In this document: positions 24,031-36,760 of the stretch, piece after piece
Numbering within the stretch: the stretch's first letter is position 1
Layout of the letters: the number at the start of each line of letters is the position of its first letter
Source of the DNA: Haemaphysalis longicornis
Lineage: Eukaryota; Arthropoda; Arachnida; Ixodida; Ixodidae
Length of the DNA: 64,000 nt
Assembly: GCA_013339765.2 (NCBI GenBank)
Contig: CM023448.1
Coordinates: forward strand, 108,553,272-108,617,271
Direction of reading: 5' to 3'
Program-made: the position numbers and the translations under genes
The notes under the pieces: model-generated
Seen by the model: only the letters and a program-made list of their open reading frames with translations
The model's database searches: none
What the model was told of the DNA's origin: nothing

Positions 24031-26371
24031 GACGTCAGATGGTTACAGGTTGAGAAATAGTAAAAATAAATAAAAAACAAACAACAAAAAGTTACATATT
24101 TTTGCAACAGTGTACGACAACTCTCGATGAGATGCTTCAACGGCAAAAGGTTGTGAAGAGGTTGTGAACAGGTCAGTTCTTTTTTATTAATTTGCCGATT
24201 GATTGGGAGATATTGATTGCCGGTGGTATGGTGTTCAAGCGCCGGATTCCGGTGAAGTGCGGTTATTGGTCACAGTTGGTATGAACTAGAGGTAAAATGC
24301 TATTGTAGTTACGTGCAAACCTTGTCAAGTTGTGTTCGCTTGGAGCAAGGTATGATGAAGAGAGGAAGCTGATGGTTGATTTGCTCGAACAATAAAAGGT
24401 CTAGCTTGTATTCGCAAGGCGCGTAGATGGTGGCGCCGCGCGGTGGCAGGAAGAAAAGTCACTCCATGGAGGATCGGCGAGTGACGGAAACGTCGGAGCC
24501 CGCACGCCCGCGCGTTGGCCGGCAGCGTTCGCCCGTAGTATCACAGGGATTTTGACGCCGCTTTTACGTGATAACAAGCACAGCATTCACCGGATGCACG
24601 TTATGTTCTAAAGGGTCTCGTGCTTGATGCACCACGTGCAAGAAATTTCAACGCGCTGCACGAAAACTAGGAACCGAAACACGAACCGAACACAGTGCGC
24701 ATGGCGTGTATTGTGATGTTTTAGTCCCTCGTCTTCGTGCAGAGCTTTTAAATCCCTGCAGTTATGTACCAACTTGTCTAAACAACAACTCTGCTGTTAC
24801 AGGGTGGACGCCTTTAGTTTCCGTCACCCTTACTTGACGTTTGTATGCATATCACAAGTTCGATCCAGGTCGCAGATTTCCGTCGCCCTAATCGTGCAAG
24901 GAACGATACAAATTCGTTGCTATAATTTTATTTTCTTCGTGCACATCTTCTTACATAGCAAAGCAACGGTGTGAAAGCGCAGGCATAACACATTTTAGTT
25001 GTGAGATGTTACGCTGAACCATAATCTGTTTACAAAACCTACCGCCTAGGCCGTTTCTTTGGTTTGCGCATCATGCGTTGTGCGGACGCGTTTTCAGACA
25101 ATATGGGCTCATATAAACAAAGCTGTTTGCACGTACAACACCGCGAGGGAACTTTGTGATTTGGAGACACCTTGGCCATCACTGCACATTTCACAGACAA
25201 CAGGCTTGCCCAGGCGCGCTAGTTTAGAACCAGCATTACAATAAAATGATTTACGTGCGAAGAGCTTTGTGTTTCTTCCTTGCATTTTCTTGTTTCAGGA
25301 AGCCGCTTCTAGCAATGCAGAAATTTTTAGGTGATAGTAAGAAAGCAGCTCAAGCTGATTTGCAGGTTAACATCTGCATAGAAGTTTCAAGCATTTAATC
25401 AGCTCCAATCTGGAGCCACAAAATTGTTTTGGCTGGTTTGGGTGTGTTTTTTTTATAAGCAGCATCCAACGCTCTACTGATGGTGGGTCTTATCATAATA
25501 TTGGTTTTAGTAGGGGGCAATGCGACTACGATTGCCACGGCGTCGACCACTCGGTATTGTTTTAAACAAAAAGAAAACGTCACGCTTAGGTAGTTTGATT
25601 GTAAACGTTTATATGGTTGCCTTCGCTGGTGGTAAAACAGACCTAGTGGGAAACTATTACTTTTCACGCTGGCCAGGCCATTGACTTGCGTGTTCTGCAC
25701 GGAGCGACACAACGCACTACCGAGCGGTATACTTGGAAAATGCCTTATACAGGTAGGATTTGTCAAGTAAGCTCGCGTACTCTGATAAGTCCGAACCACT
25801 AATGAGCGAACTATACTAATTGTGGTGGTGGCTAGTGAACCAGTGATATCTGCAGGCAGAAACTTTGCAGCATCACAGATCGTGCGCTGGCAGCCCTACC
25901 GCCGCAGCAAGCGACGTGAGCGGCTTTTGCCCTATCTCTTCCCCTTCGCTTGTGGGCCGAAATATTCGTCTTTAGTTCTAATGTGGCGCGTTTCATCTAT
26001 GGTAAGGATAGCCGTTAAAATCTGGCGTCACAGCCACCTAACGACGTTAAAAAGTAGAGCTAACTAACCCCTTTGCTTTCAACGCGCACATAAGCGGTGG
26101 TCCTTCCCGGTACTCCTTAGGACAGCCATCTTGGATCGCTTTGCGCGCCTCCTATAGGGCGTACTCCTTGCGAATTTGAAAGTCTTAAAACGGTTACGAT
26201 TTCGGTGACCACCTTCCAAAATGTGGGACACGATGCTGGGAAGGGGGGGGGGAGAGAGAGACACACTAACTACAACACAATGAGAAATTGGCTACAGTAA
26301 TTGATTGTATCACTTTTGGAAATACTTTCTTTTTTTCCAATTGAAGGTCGGGGACAATATGCAGGTCTTGA
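24031..26371. other. Unassigned stretch
   Basis: No supported gene or repeat. A G-run lies at 26242-26251. Confidence 0.35.
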
Positions 26372-26575
26372 GGTACAGAACGTTTCGGTACATGGCGTTT
26401 TGGTACGGTCTTTTCGGTGCGCTGACCTTTCGGTACACAGGAGTTTCAGGACATGAACCATTCGGGACACGGATCTTTTGGGACACGGGGGTTTTGGTAC
26501 AAAGCAGAATGCAGGCGAGCGCTTTAGGCTGCGGGTGTTGTTGAAGTGGAGGTTGCAAGTACGCAATTCGTACCT
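26372..26575 (+). repeat. Terminal-type array of a degenerate 16-bp unit (family 2, left)
   Basis: About nine units resemble TTCGGGACACGGNCGT, for example TTCGGTACATGGCGT, TTCGGTACACAGGAGT and TTCGGGACACGGATCT. Immediately inward, TTTAGGCTGCGGGTGTTGTT then GAAGTGGAGGTTG is matched in inverted orientation next to the array at 32225-32440. It looks like the end of a Foldback-type element, distinct in sequence from the 15-bp-unit family. Confidence 0.7.
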
Positions 26576-29500
26576 ATTTATTACAGATGTTCTTGTCCGC
26601 AATTCTGCGTTATTTTTGACCAGCATATGGTTATGTGGCCTTGCAAAAAAATGCGTGCTTATTTGTTGAATATCATCTAGGAAATTTGTACATTTTGGAA
26701 GCTTCGCTTTAAAAAACGCTGAAAGAAAAAACAAACAATCGTAATTGGCAGCGCTACGCATGATTTGTACCGAAATACGGCGGCTTCGTCATAAAAAAAT
26801 GTCTCTAAGTCCTGCTCAGACGATTAAACAGGGAAGCTGTTAGAATAATAGACCCTTTGCAAAATGGCACGAGCGCTGGCGGAGGAGCAGTAAGCCATTC
26901 CGGCCACACTGCTCACCGTCATGATAAAGGATGCGAAAACAGCGAAAAGGCAGCAAATGCAGAGCAGCTAACGTCCGCCGCGGCGTAATAATGGCATGCG
27001 CTTCTCGTAAAGTTGTTTTTCCCATAACTGGGCGGGAAATACTCTTGCTGCTCTACCTTTGTTTGAAGAGCAGCACATTCTGGGCTTTCATTCGACGAGG
27101 TAGTCGACTGACAGACCCTACGAGATCCTACGATTTCAGCGCAAAATACCGTCGTCTGAGATGATGAACCGCAGCAAACGACTGCAGGATTCGTTTCTAA
27201 GACGAATAGCCTTACCGCTGCCTACTCGTTTATTCGTCGAGTTCTAATTGTGTTGATTCGATGCGCCCTTGCCCCGTCGGTGGCTGGCCGCTATGAACGG
27301 ACTATGACAGGTCCGTTCTTTGCTGAGCGCTAACGTTGCGACTGTTCAAGCTTTCTAAACCATTCGCGGAACGGACGAAAGCGTACATAAAGACACTGCT
27401 CTTGCCTCCACGAAATGTTCCGAACAAATTTTCGTTGCCTTGCAGACAGTAAAATGTTGACCCTCATCTCTCTTGATTGCTGCGATCCATCTTTTTTTCA
27501 TCTGTATGTGAGTTAGAAACACTTGAAGTCATGTAAATTATACTCATGTGATGTATCTTGCACTTGTATCTCACAAGCAGTAGAATTCGCGCCTTGCGTC
27601 AGGGGGTTCGTACTTACATCGAGATTTATAGAAAGGCAGGATTCTAATTCAGTTCGAGTACGACGGGGTCGCTGCACGGCATGTGCCGTTAACACCACGA
27701 GAGAACGAAGTTCGCATAATGTAAAGCCAAAAAATAAAGTCCTACACGGTATTCCCGATCTACTGCCGCTGAAATGTCAAAACAAGCAGAGCGAAACACG
27801 CCTCCAGGCTTGCATTTTTGGTTGCACCGACACAACTCCCCTGCCTGAATGTTGGCATCAAAACTTCGGCAGTCTTGACCCGCACGTGAAACTGTACCGC
27901 AAAACAGTTCTAAAAAAATAAAAAGAGGAAGACGAGCGCGTTGGCAGTTCACATGTCGGAACATTCATCAGCGCGGTTATAAAGCGAAGCACGAATGAGG
28001 CTCGAATTCGCCTGCGCCGAAGCAACTCTGCTGCTTAAATGTTCGGCGTTAATAGTGGTGGCAGTCGTGACCGGCACGTGAAACGCAGCTCTCAAGATAG
28101 TATACAAAAAAGACGCGTTGCACTGGAGATTGACAAATGAAAACGGGGGACGCTAAAGGTGCTCGTCGTACGTACCTTTCGCCCAGGATCACTGCACGTA
28201 AACAAATCGCTTGCAAAGAGCTACGCAGCAGTGCGTCGGCATCGTGCTTTATAATGCTACAAGAGCACTAGCAGCGTATACAAAACAACCGAAAATATCT
28301 CTTTATGAGGCTGTGCCTCAGTTGCGATGGCACAGACATAATACGGAGCACGGCGGTGTTTTGGCGCTTAAAAATGTGAATTTCATCTAGAAATGAAGGC
28401 CACCTCGATATCGATATTGTTTATTCAAAATACCTTCAAATTAACCTATATAATTGGGTTTAGCTTCGAATTATTGAGCAATTTGTTCCATTGAGTTGTA
28501 CGTGTGATTGCCGGGACCAGAACATCGCTTCCGAACAACCGAAAATTCCAGTTAAGCGACAGGTAATTATAAAGAGTCGAATGCACCTTGTTTACGAACG
28601 TATTGACCGAGCGCAGTCCGAACGAGCGCAAGAAACATAACATGAGTGTTTGTTATTTGCGATTTAGCCTATTTTTCAGTTGATGATAATAAGAAAACTT
28701 AAAAAGGCTGCACTTTTATCCTAACACACAAACACGGAACTGCATGTTTCCTGTTGTCTTTGGGGCGATAATTGACTGTCTGCGGACCAGTGCACTAAAA
28801 CTGCGACTGGTAAGTACCTGTGATATCGCCAAATACCAAACTCCCCGCGATTATATAGCCGCCTCAGCAGTCAAACGTCATTTATATGGTTCGGGGTGTT
28901 TTCAGCAAAACCAGAGATGCAGCCATTTTCTCTAATTATTCTGCTCCCGTAGATGTCCATATGTTGAAAACTTCCGAGAATTTTTCAACGTTTAGCACTT
29001 TACTGTGGACTACCTAATTACGAGTAAATTAACTCCCTGTAATAAAAGATCCGGATGACCGCGCCATAATTCCTCAAGTGATTTTTACGCTAGATTTAGA
29101 GCTACATCAGATTCCCGAATAAGCCGGCTTTGTCGCAAAACGTATTCTACTGAACGATCCTGCTGACAGAACACAAGAAGAAGAAATGCAGAAGAGATAG
29201 CGACATACAGCCTTGCAGTAAAAAATACCTTCATTGCAATCTATTAGTCAAAAAATTGGAGATAACAAATAGTTGAATAAAGCAAGACCGGGCGCAGCTT
29301 TGCGGCTTGGCGCAGTTCTTCCAGGGGCGATTACTGTGGCGTCATTGAGCGTAGTGCAATTAATTTTCGCACAGCTAGTGCTGGGGGAAAATCTTGCTTT
29401 GTGCATAGTTCCTCAAGTTTATAGCGCTGTTCTACTTGACTTCAGGGCGATTGAAACTATCCCCTTGGGGTGGATGAACGGTAACTTTTGACAATTAATT

Positions 29501-29769
29501 ACACAAAGTCTATTCGGAGTTTAATATCCAAGTCGACTTCTAGCTTGGTCCGTGCGTAATGCTACTTTTCTCCTATGGATTAACTAGGTTCCTGAGCCGT
29601 CATATTTTTTTAGCTGGGAAGCTGGGGGTGAATCAATCGGCACCAGAATTTTGTCCATGACGATGACGTTTACCAAAAACAACCGTATGCACTTTTGGTA
29701 AGCTAAAACGACTCATTTAATCGAATTTCGAGCTACGTTATATAAGGGGGACATCTTCGCTTGGTGATT
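26576..29769. other. Unassigned stretch between the inverted family-2 arrays
   Basis: No transposase-like frame is visible. The longest frame (27523-27921, +) has no recognisable domain. Confidence 0.35.
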
Positions 29770-30120
29770 CGATGGCGACTGCCACTCCCGCCGACGCCGC
29801 CGTTCGCCTTTCTCATGCTGCCGGCGATAGCTTTCCAGAGGCCCCATCCTCTGAAACATGAATCACATGCCTGAGGAGCCGGGGGCCGTATATGCACTCC
29901 ATTTCTTCCCTTTGTGCAGGACATCAATAATAACAGTGATTGTTCGTCGATTTTCCGCCTTGGACGCTGTCTGGAGGTTGGCATGGCTATGCGCTCTTCC
30001 GGTTACGGGACTTTTCACCGTCAAAGTAAAAATGAGGGCCATAAAGACGAAGTTTATCGTCAGCCTTGCGATGTAATAACGATAAATTGAAATAAAAGAT
30101 ACCTCACCTCACCTCACCTC
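29770..30120 (+). mobile_element. 3' end of a non-LTR retroelement with an ACCTC tail
   Basis: The block ends AATAAAAGAT (30091-30100) and then (ACCTC)4, a polyadenylation signal followed by a short tandem tail as in LINE or SINE 3' ends. No coding domain could be assigned upstream, so only the 3'-end character is supported. Confidence 0.45.
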
Positions 30121-30470
30121 AAGTTTGAAATTCAGCAAGAAAATTTATATACACGTATTTACATTTGTACATAACAGTAAAACGGGGGAAAGCGTTGGAG
30201 TAACTACCAGGGAACAAATCCCTCTTGGGCGAAGCCGATGGGGCAGCACACGGTACATAAAAATTTGGAAATACTCAAATATTTGTCCACTGGCGGGAAA
30301 TGATTTTTCATATACACCTTGGCGTCTCCCATCCCGTCGTCACCCATGTGATCGCTTCCGCTTCAGCGCGTTCTTTGAAAAAAAAAATCCTGCCTTGACA
30401 TACTGAATCGGTTGCCTCGGCTAGCCGACACTGCAGCGCGTAATCAGCGACACGAATGGTAGCGTAGCCC

Positions 30471-30612
30471 ATCCAAGTGCAAACGTTTTAGGCGAGCTTT
30501 CGCGCTAACCGGCGCCATGCATGCCCCTTCCCTCATCGCCGTGCGCCGAGAGAAATTCGGAAAAGGTAGGTGGCTGATCCGGCGAACATCCATCGGGATT
30601 TTGCAGCCCCGC
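30471..30612 (-). repeat. Interspersed repeat Y, copy 1
   Basis: It matches 50722-50873 over about 145 bp. Shared blocks include ATCCAAG, GTTTTAGGCG, GAGAGAAATTCGG/GAGAGGAATTCGG, GTAGGTGGCTGA/GGTAGCTGACC and ACATCCATCGGGATT/ACGTCCATCGGGATT. On the minus strand both copies keep an open frame with the shared motif Gly-Cys-x-Ile-Pro-Met-Asp-Val-Arg-Arg, so it may be a coding fragment of an unrecognised mobile element. Confidence 0.6.
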
Positions 30613-31098
30613 CGATCTGCTAGAATCCAAAATTTACGGCACGTAAGCAATGGGATAACACAATTTTGTCAGGTCATTTTTACAAGGACATCTTGGTGCG
30701 CGAACGCATCAGTACACGGAGAGTTAGTCACCCGCGCGTTCCAGTGCAGGGCGATTTCGGTACAAAGAGAGATTCAGTTGTGCCGATGCCGATGCCAGAT
30801 TAATCACAGATTTTTCCATGTTCCATTATTTTCGTTATCGCACATATTCATATAAATTATAAATTGCTATTTATAAGATTTATTTATTCTGTGCGGCACA
30901 GCGCCAAAAATTCAAAATCAGCAGTCCTTGCAAAGACAAATATCTGTATGCATGCTTCAGAAAACATTGCAGAGAGCTTTGAATGCTATTTCACAGCCTT
31001 TCCAGGTTTGATTCACAAACACAGTAACCCCCGCAGTCCCTGCCAACGAATAACGTTCAAGGGAGAAAGCAAGAAACGCAAATGCTTGCGGAGTTGTT

Positions 31099-31199
31099 AA
31101 CTAACCAACTAACTAACTGACTGACTGACTGACTGACTGACTGACTGACTGACTGACTGACTGACTGGCTGACTGACTGACTGACTGACTGACTGACTG
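31099..31199 (+). repeat. (ACTG)n microsatellite
   Basis: AACTAACC-type units give way to an almost pure GACT/ACTG run up to 31199. No adjacent SINE was found. Confidence 0.95.
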
Positions 31200-31506
31200 C
31201 AACGGCTTACTTGCACGAACGCTTTGCTCTGTGGGCAGCCAATGCACTCGCCATTTGTACAAGTGCGGCACGCACACACACAGCTGGCTGGCGCCGCATC
31301 TTTTCAAAGTGCTACGAGTTGTGCTGCGCCTCCGCCAGATGGCGCCACGGGTCCCGCGACCGAGAGAAGACGCAGTGAAACATCCCCCTCGCGAGGGGCA
31401 CGATCAAATGCAGAGCATTCCGGGGGCGCACGACGTTAAGTAGGTTTGCGTTACGTTAATGTTGTTGCACTTGTGGCAACTGCTGACGAGAGAGCGCTCG
31501 TCAGCA

Positions 31507-31738
31507 GTAATTTGAATGAGTCAACGATATAAGGCGCGTTCGTAGCGTCCCATTCTGTGTCGGCTTTGTGGCGCAGTGGGTAGAGCACCATGTACATTGC
31601 GTTCCGCCCGCAGGGTCGAGGGATCGAAATCGGGCGCCGGATAGTATTTTTTTATATATAGTAGGGACAACGACGGTGCGGACTACGGACGTCAACGCGG
31701 GTGACATCGTGAGTTACTGAAATGTTCTGCATTTAAAA
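31507..31738 (+). mobile_element. Second tRNA-derived SINE-like family, copy 1
   Basis: It shares about 230 bp with 62198-62503. A tRNA-like core has box A GTGGCGCAGTGGGTAGAGC (31568-31586), a CCGCCCGCAGGGTCGAGGGA anticodon/T-arm-like part with a degenerate box B GGATCGAAATC, then TATTTTTTTATATA, a Pol III terminator-like run. A family-specific leader (TTTGAATGAGTCAACGATAT) precedes the core. The core cannot fold as a good tRNA and the leader and tail are shared, so it is a repeat, not a tRNA gene. Confidence 0.7.
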
Positions 31739-32224
31739 TGAATCCCTGGCGGCAAGGTACAGCCTGCGGCAAGACAAGCCTGCGGTAAGGTACAACAGAG
31801 GCCTTCGGTAATGCATTGCTAATAACGCATTAAGCGCTTGCGTAATCAGAAGAAAACAACGCACGCAAGGGCAGAATGCCACGAATTTGCAAGGTATTCG
31901 TCATTACGTTTCAAGGAGCAGGTTTCTTTCTCCGTGCAGTGGCGCTCAATTACGCAGCCGTTGTCGCATGTTCCGCAAAGTGCAAAAAGAAAAGAAAAAC
32001 AGAAACGTGATCAAGTCATAAAAAAAACGAATGAAGAAGTACGATGATACTGTCACTGATTTGTTATATAAAATACTGGTGATAATAAGTTGTTAGATGA
32101 AAATGCAAACTATTGAACAATGTGGTTGTCTAATGCTACAAATATCTCAGCTAATATTAAAAAATAAACACATTTTTTGGAAAGGCCGCATAACTATTCC
32201 CTGGGCTAAAATAACGCAGAATTG

Positions 32225-32450
32225 CTAACAGAACATGTATATAAATACAACTTCCACATCAACAACGCCTGCAGCTTAAAGCACCCACTTGAATTCGTTT
32301 TTGTACCTAAACGCTTGTGTCCCGAAAGGACCGTGTCCCAAGATATCCGTGTCCCGAAAGGTCGGTGTCCCGAAACGCCCGTGTCCCGAATGGCAGACCG
32401 AAACGCCTTGTCCCGAAACTTCCAGCACCGAAAAGACCGGAACCGATAAC
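32225..32450 (-). repeat. Terminal-type array of a degenerate 16-bp unit (family 2, right)
   Basis: On the minus strand, units such as TTCGGGACACGGGCGT, TTCGGGACACCGACCT and TTCGGGACAAGGCGT repeat about nine times. The inward flank (GGTGCTTTAAGCTGCAGGCG, GTTGTTGATGTGGAAGTTG) is the inverted counterpart of the flank at 26510-26575. Confidence 0.7.
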
Positions 32451-35400
32451 TGATGTCACGACGCCGACCATCATGGTGGTGCCATTCGCTCCCTGAAGTT
32501 CTTCCTGGACTTGAGGGTGTCTCTCCGTGCCATGGCTAATCTAGCGTCACTAAATAAAGGCTTTTAGAGTATCTGCACTCTTTTATCTCATTGTTATGTG
32601 CCGCCAGGATTTTAATTGGTCGGTCGGCACCACGTGATATTTGTTTACATATGGGCGCAGCCATTTGTTTTTGGGCGCCTCTCCTCTCTACCTCTCTCTG
32701 CTGCGCGGGCGGTCACACTCTGCCCGTCACAACTGGCGGCAGTTTCGTTGGTAGAGATGGCAACACTGCAAGCCACAAACAAAAAATGTCCCCCAGACGG
32801 TTCCGGGTGCACGAAGTGGCGGTACTCTTAAGCGTAGCTTATTTAGTAACGCTAGGCTAATCCAACGCATCGCTCCCCAGTTATGGCAATTGCACTCCCC
32901 CCCCCCCCCCCCCCTCAAATACAAAACGTTGGCACCTCCCGTTCATCCGCAAAACTTGGTATAGTACTTGCTGGCCCCACGAGGGACTTTAGTATTATGC
33001 GGGACATTTCTTAAGATTTTCGTATATCTTGCAGTGCGCAGGCCAATCGCCCTCAATGTGGACAGTCCCATGAGTCGCTGGACGGGTGGGAACCTGTCCC
33101 GTGACGATGTTATAGATACGACGATGTTGCTGGCATGTATAAGTTAGCGGCCGTATGCAGCTGGCTGTCCCCTGCAGCGACAACTGGGGTGCAGAAAAGA
33201 GGAGTCATGCCGGAGTCTTCACAAGTGAAGATGGTAGCGCGGAGCAGACGAGATTCGTTACTCCGGCACGCACCACGCCGGCGCAAGCTGCTACATTGGG
33301 GTTCCATCGCGTGGAGTATTTTCCACTGAATGGAACCATTGCGGTCCGCAATGTTAAAACCATTTTTGCCAGCATCGCTACCTAGCTGACCTTTAGCGCT
33401 CGGAGAACATAGATAGTGATTGTAACAGCTCCATACCAAGACACTCCCTCGACGACGAAATAAAGATCTCGCGTCTCATATATTTAGACGTAAATGTATA
33501 TGTCCTATGCAACTTTTTAAATTATTTTCCCTACACACTGTTCACTCCGTCCACCGCCTTCCTGGCATCCTAGTGTGCCCCGCTGCACTCGGATTTCCAT
33601 TGACCACGGTTGCTGGCTTTGCCGCCCACACAATGTCCCACCCTCTCTGTCCCCAGTATTGTCTTGGAAATGATGTCTGGCTCCTCCGTCGGGTGGAGAC
33701 TTTATGGACGCACAGGACACCACCTTCCACCAAGTCCAGTACAGCTTCAACAGTGTCCTCGATCATGACGGCAACCCAGTGTGCTCTCAAACGCGTGGAC
33801 CGCCCGTAAGTCAAGCTTAGTTTGTTCTTTATGCATAATAACTTGCCCCGCTCCGGTGCAACGTCCGATTCCAATTTATGGGTAGTGGAAAGCACTATAT
33901 TTGATTTGATATCATTGAACGCGATTCTTTTACTTGTGCGATATCGAATATTCCTTACACGCAAAAATATAAAGTGGTTTGAAAAAATATCCTGCTTTGT
34001 TGTAGTTAACCTGCACTTCTCTTACCGTTGCCTTCACCACGAGAATGCGGGAGAGGGCACGCTTTGTTTTCAATTCCACTCCTAAATACTTCCTTAAATC
34101 TTGAGCTTATATTGGAAAGATGTGCTTCTAGTGCTCATGACTGTCTCCGCCATGGCTCCCAGGCAATAGAAGAAATCACTTCGCAAGCTCAAAAAACGCC
34201 CATAAACTGCACATCTCAACCACTTCGACGTCCCTCCTATCTTCGACTTTCCAAGTCATGCCATGAAAAATTTTCGATTTATCTCCTCAGTTTCTCAGGC
34301 TACGACGTACCTATATTTTAATCACTGAGTAAGCCAACCGGGTCCATAGCTTTTTCTCCTCCAAAACACGTTATCATGAAACCATGGGAAATATGCTCGG
34401 CATATAAGTAGTTGAAGGGCGGAAGCATGTACCATAAGTGTCTTCAAGGAGCCTGAATTGCTATGAAGAGACATAAGTACTCACGCACAAAAAGACCCGA
34501 ACGACGCGAACAAAAGAACCCAGGAACAAAGGCAACAGAAATCCAGCTCAAACAATGCCGAAACAATAATGAAAGAAAAAATACGAAGGCTACCGAATGT
34601 AGTAATCTTGCGTAATTTTGTGTCATTAGCGCTGAGACGCGTGCGCGCTCTGTAATGCCTCATTGCTTCGCTGTGCTGAATGTCAATTGTGGTGCACAAC
34701 AGGTTCTGTGTGCATTCACTTCGCTTTGGCAAGGCGAGTGCAGCCTGCTAGCTAAAGGAAGTCGTCAAAGTTCGACGAGTGCTTACGTCTAGAGTGCGTC
34801 ATCGATTGATTTTCGTACCCGTTTTGTCCGCGGCACAAGCATCATCTACCTTTTGTTTTCCGTCTTTCCGCTCTCCCGCCTGTCTTTATTCGGGCGTGCC
34901 TCCCTTTGTCAACGTTGGCGGTGTTGAGCAATTGCGCGTTGTGCGCCATTCACTGTTTTCGTGCATATTATTGTTCCGCCTTCATCGTTGTCCACGTTGA
35001 ACACGTTGCGCTGCAGGTAACAAGACTCGGAAAGCATTTCTGAATTTTTCTATAAAGACTGACTTTTCATTGTTATCACCAGACTTTCAGATGCATTGTA
35101 TATTACCAAAGTGATGCTGATGTGAACTACAATATTTTATTTGTGGCTAAAGCAAAGGTCACTTCAATGCGAAACATCTAAGCCACAAAACTGCCGATTC
35201 GCAAGGGGCGATACTGCCGAACAGCGGAGGCAAAGCGTGGTATGGGATACAGTTCCTGGCGGCCATGGCCATGATACGCTCTAGTGTGGCCATTGTAGTT
35301 TTGTTTAGGTTTTGCACACATACAATAGAGCAGTATACTCCCGGAAATGGGAAAAAGAGGACCACAAGTCAACGGTGGTACACGGTCACATCAAGGGGGA

Positions 35401-36388
35401 TGCCCTCGATACATCAATGGGGGGGGGGGGGAGGGGGGGAGGAGGAGGGGGGCTGGCTAACAAGAGACGAGAAGGTGATGGGCGGTGTCTTTTTGAAGGT
35501 GGGACGTCGACACACACCTGTTGTGAGCTCGAATCCATGCAACAGTACGTTGCAGATGGTTGGAATGGATGAGTGGCGATTAATGTGTCTGAAAAGGGTA
35601 GACAATGGGGGAGAGCAGTTGTCTTAGCAGGACCCCCTCTCTCTGGCTCCACAACCACCATAAGTTCCAATTAGTACTCTATGCCGACGAAGTAACTACA
35701 ACAGCAAGTACTATTGCATAAACAACGACTTCCGACTTCCAATAGCGAAGTACTTCTTGAGTGTTCCTCCTAGTGCGTAGCGGTATAGGGAGGATATTCG
35801 CCTTGACGTACCAGCGTTATCCACCACAGCACTGACGCCAGCCCTACGCCAAACCCCCTTCCCCCAGTTCCGTTGCTTTGCACTTAGTCCTGTTGCGCAC
35901 AGTTCCGAACGTGCGCAACAATGACTTCGTGCCCATGTGTAACTAGTAGCGCAGTAGGCGTTAAAAATGCATTCCAGTGGTATTTAATTTTCTAAGCGGA
36001 ATCGGAGTGCATATTGCACTCTGCCCAGTAGCTGAATCACCACAACGCCCCTTCTGGAAGTCGCCTGCGCAACTACGCAGTGAACAATTCTATAAAGAAT
36101 ACATGCCGGTACTGGCGAGTTCGCGAGTATGAGCACATATACTAGAATAATCAGGCACGTTGTTATATGAGCGCAACCCGAAGCGCGAGCGCAACATACT
36201 GCGTGCGGACGATCACCCGCCGAGATGGTATTCCATGGTAAGACTTTCGAGCACCAAAATATTTAGGCAAAGTACGTAGATTACAGACATGCGCATGTCT
36301 CTGTCCTTTACATCGTCTGTTTAAATATTTTGGCGCCTGAAAGTCTTACCTTTTTCAGTGGAAGACTGACGGGGGAGGGATGGGAGGT
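32451..36388. other. Unassigned stretch with simple runs
   Basis: C-run at 32897-32914 and G-rich run at 35418-35452. A + strand frame 33507-33808 ends at a good donor-like GCCC|GTAAGT, but the opposite strand is also open and no domain is recognisable. Nothing else supported. Confidence 0.35.
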
Positions 36389-36402
36389 TGTACACCATCT
36401 TG

Positions 36403-36575
36403 GTTTAACGCGCCGACGCAACGCAGGCGATGAGGCGCGCCGTAGTGGAGGGCTCCGGATTAATTTTGACCACCTGGGGATCTTTAGCGTGCGGCGAAAT
36501 CTCGTACACACGGGCGTTTTTGCTTTTCGCCTCCATCAGAAAAGCGGCCGCCGCGGCCGGGAATCGAACCCACGA
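36403..36575 (-). mobile_element. Ruka-type SINE fragment, truncated at both ends, with 14-bp target duplication
   Basis: Only the middle of the SINE remains: on the minus strand from box B (GGGTTCGATTCCC) to GCGCGTTAAA. The head with box A and the ATCA tail are both missing. It is still flanked exactly by TGTACACCATCTTG (36389-36402 and 36576-36589). Insertion of an already partial copy is the simplest reading. Confidence 0.9.
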
Positions 36576-36760
36576 TGTACACCATCTTGATGTCAGCCTA
36601 CCGACCCCCTTTTCCCGAACCCACCAGCCAGGTTAACCGAGCGGAGTTGGGAGGTTAAATTAGCCTCTGCAGCTTCAATTCATACTCAGCATGTTTCACG
36701 CTCAACAATAAACACGAGTACTTCTGTTTTAGCTGCATTTCAATTTTTATAAAAAAATTC

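Noticed and set aside
26372..32450. A single complete 6.1-kb element bounded by the family-2 arrays
   Set aside because: No target duplication could be found outside the arrays and no transposase lies inside, so pairing is left open and only the arrays are annotated.
33507..33964. Exon-like frames on both strands, the + one ending at GCCC|GTAAGT
   Set aside because: Both strands are open, no domain is recognisable, and a single donor match is weak evidence.
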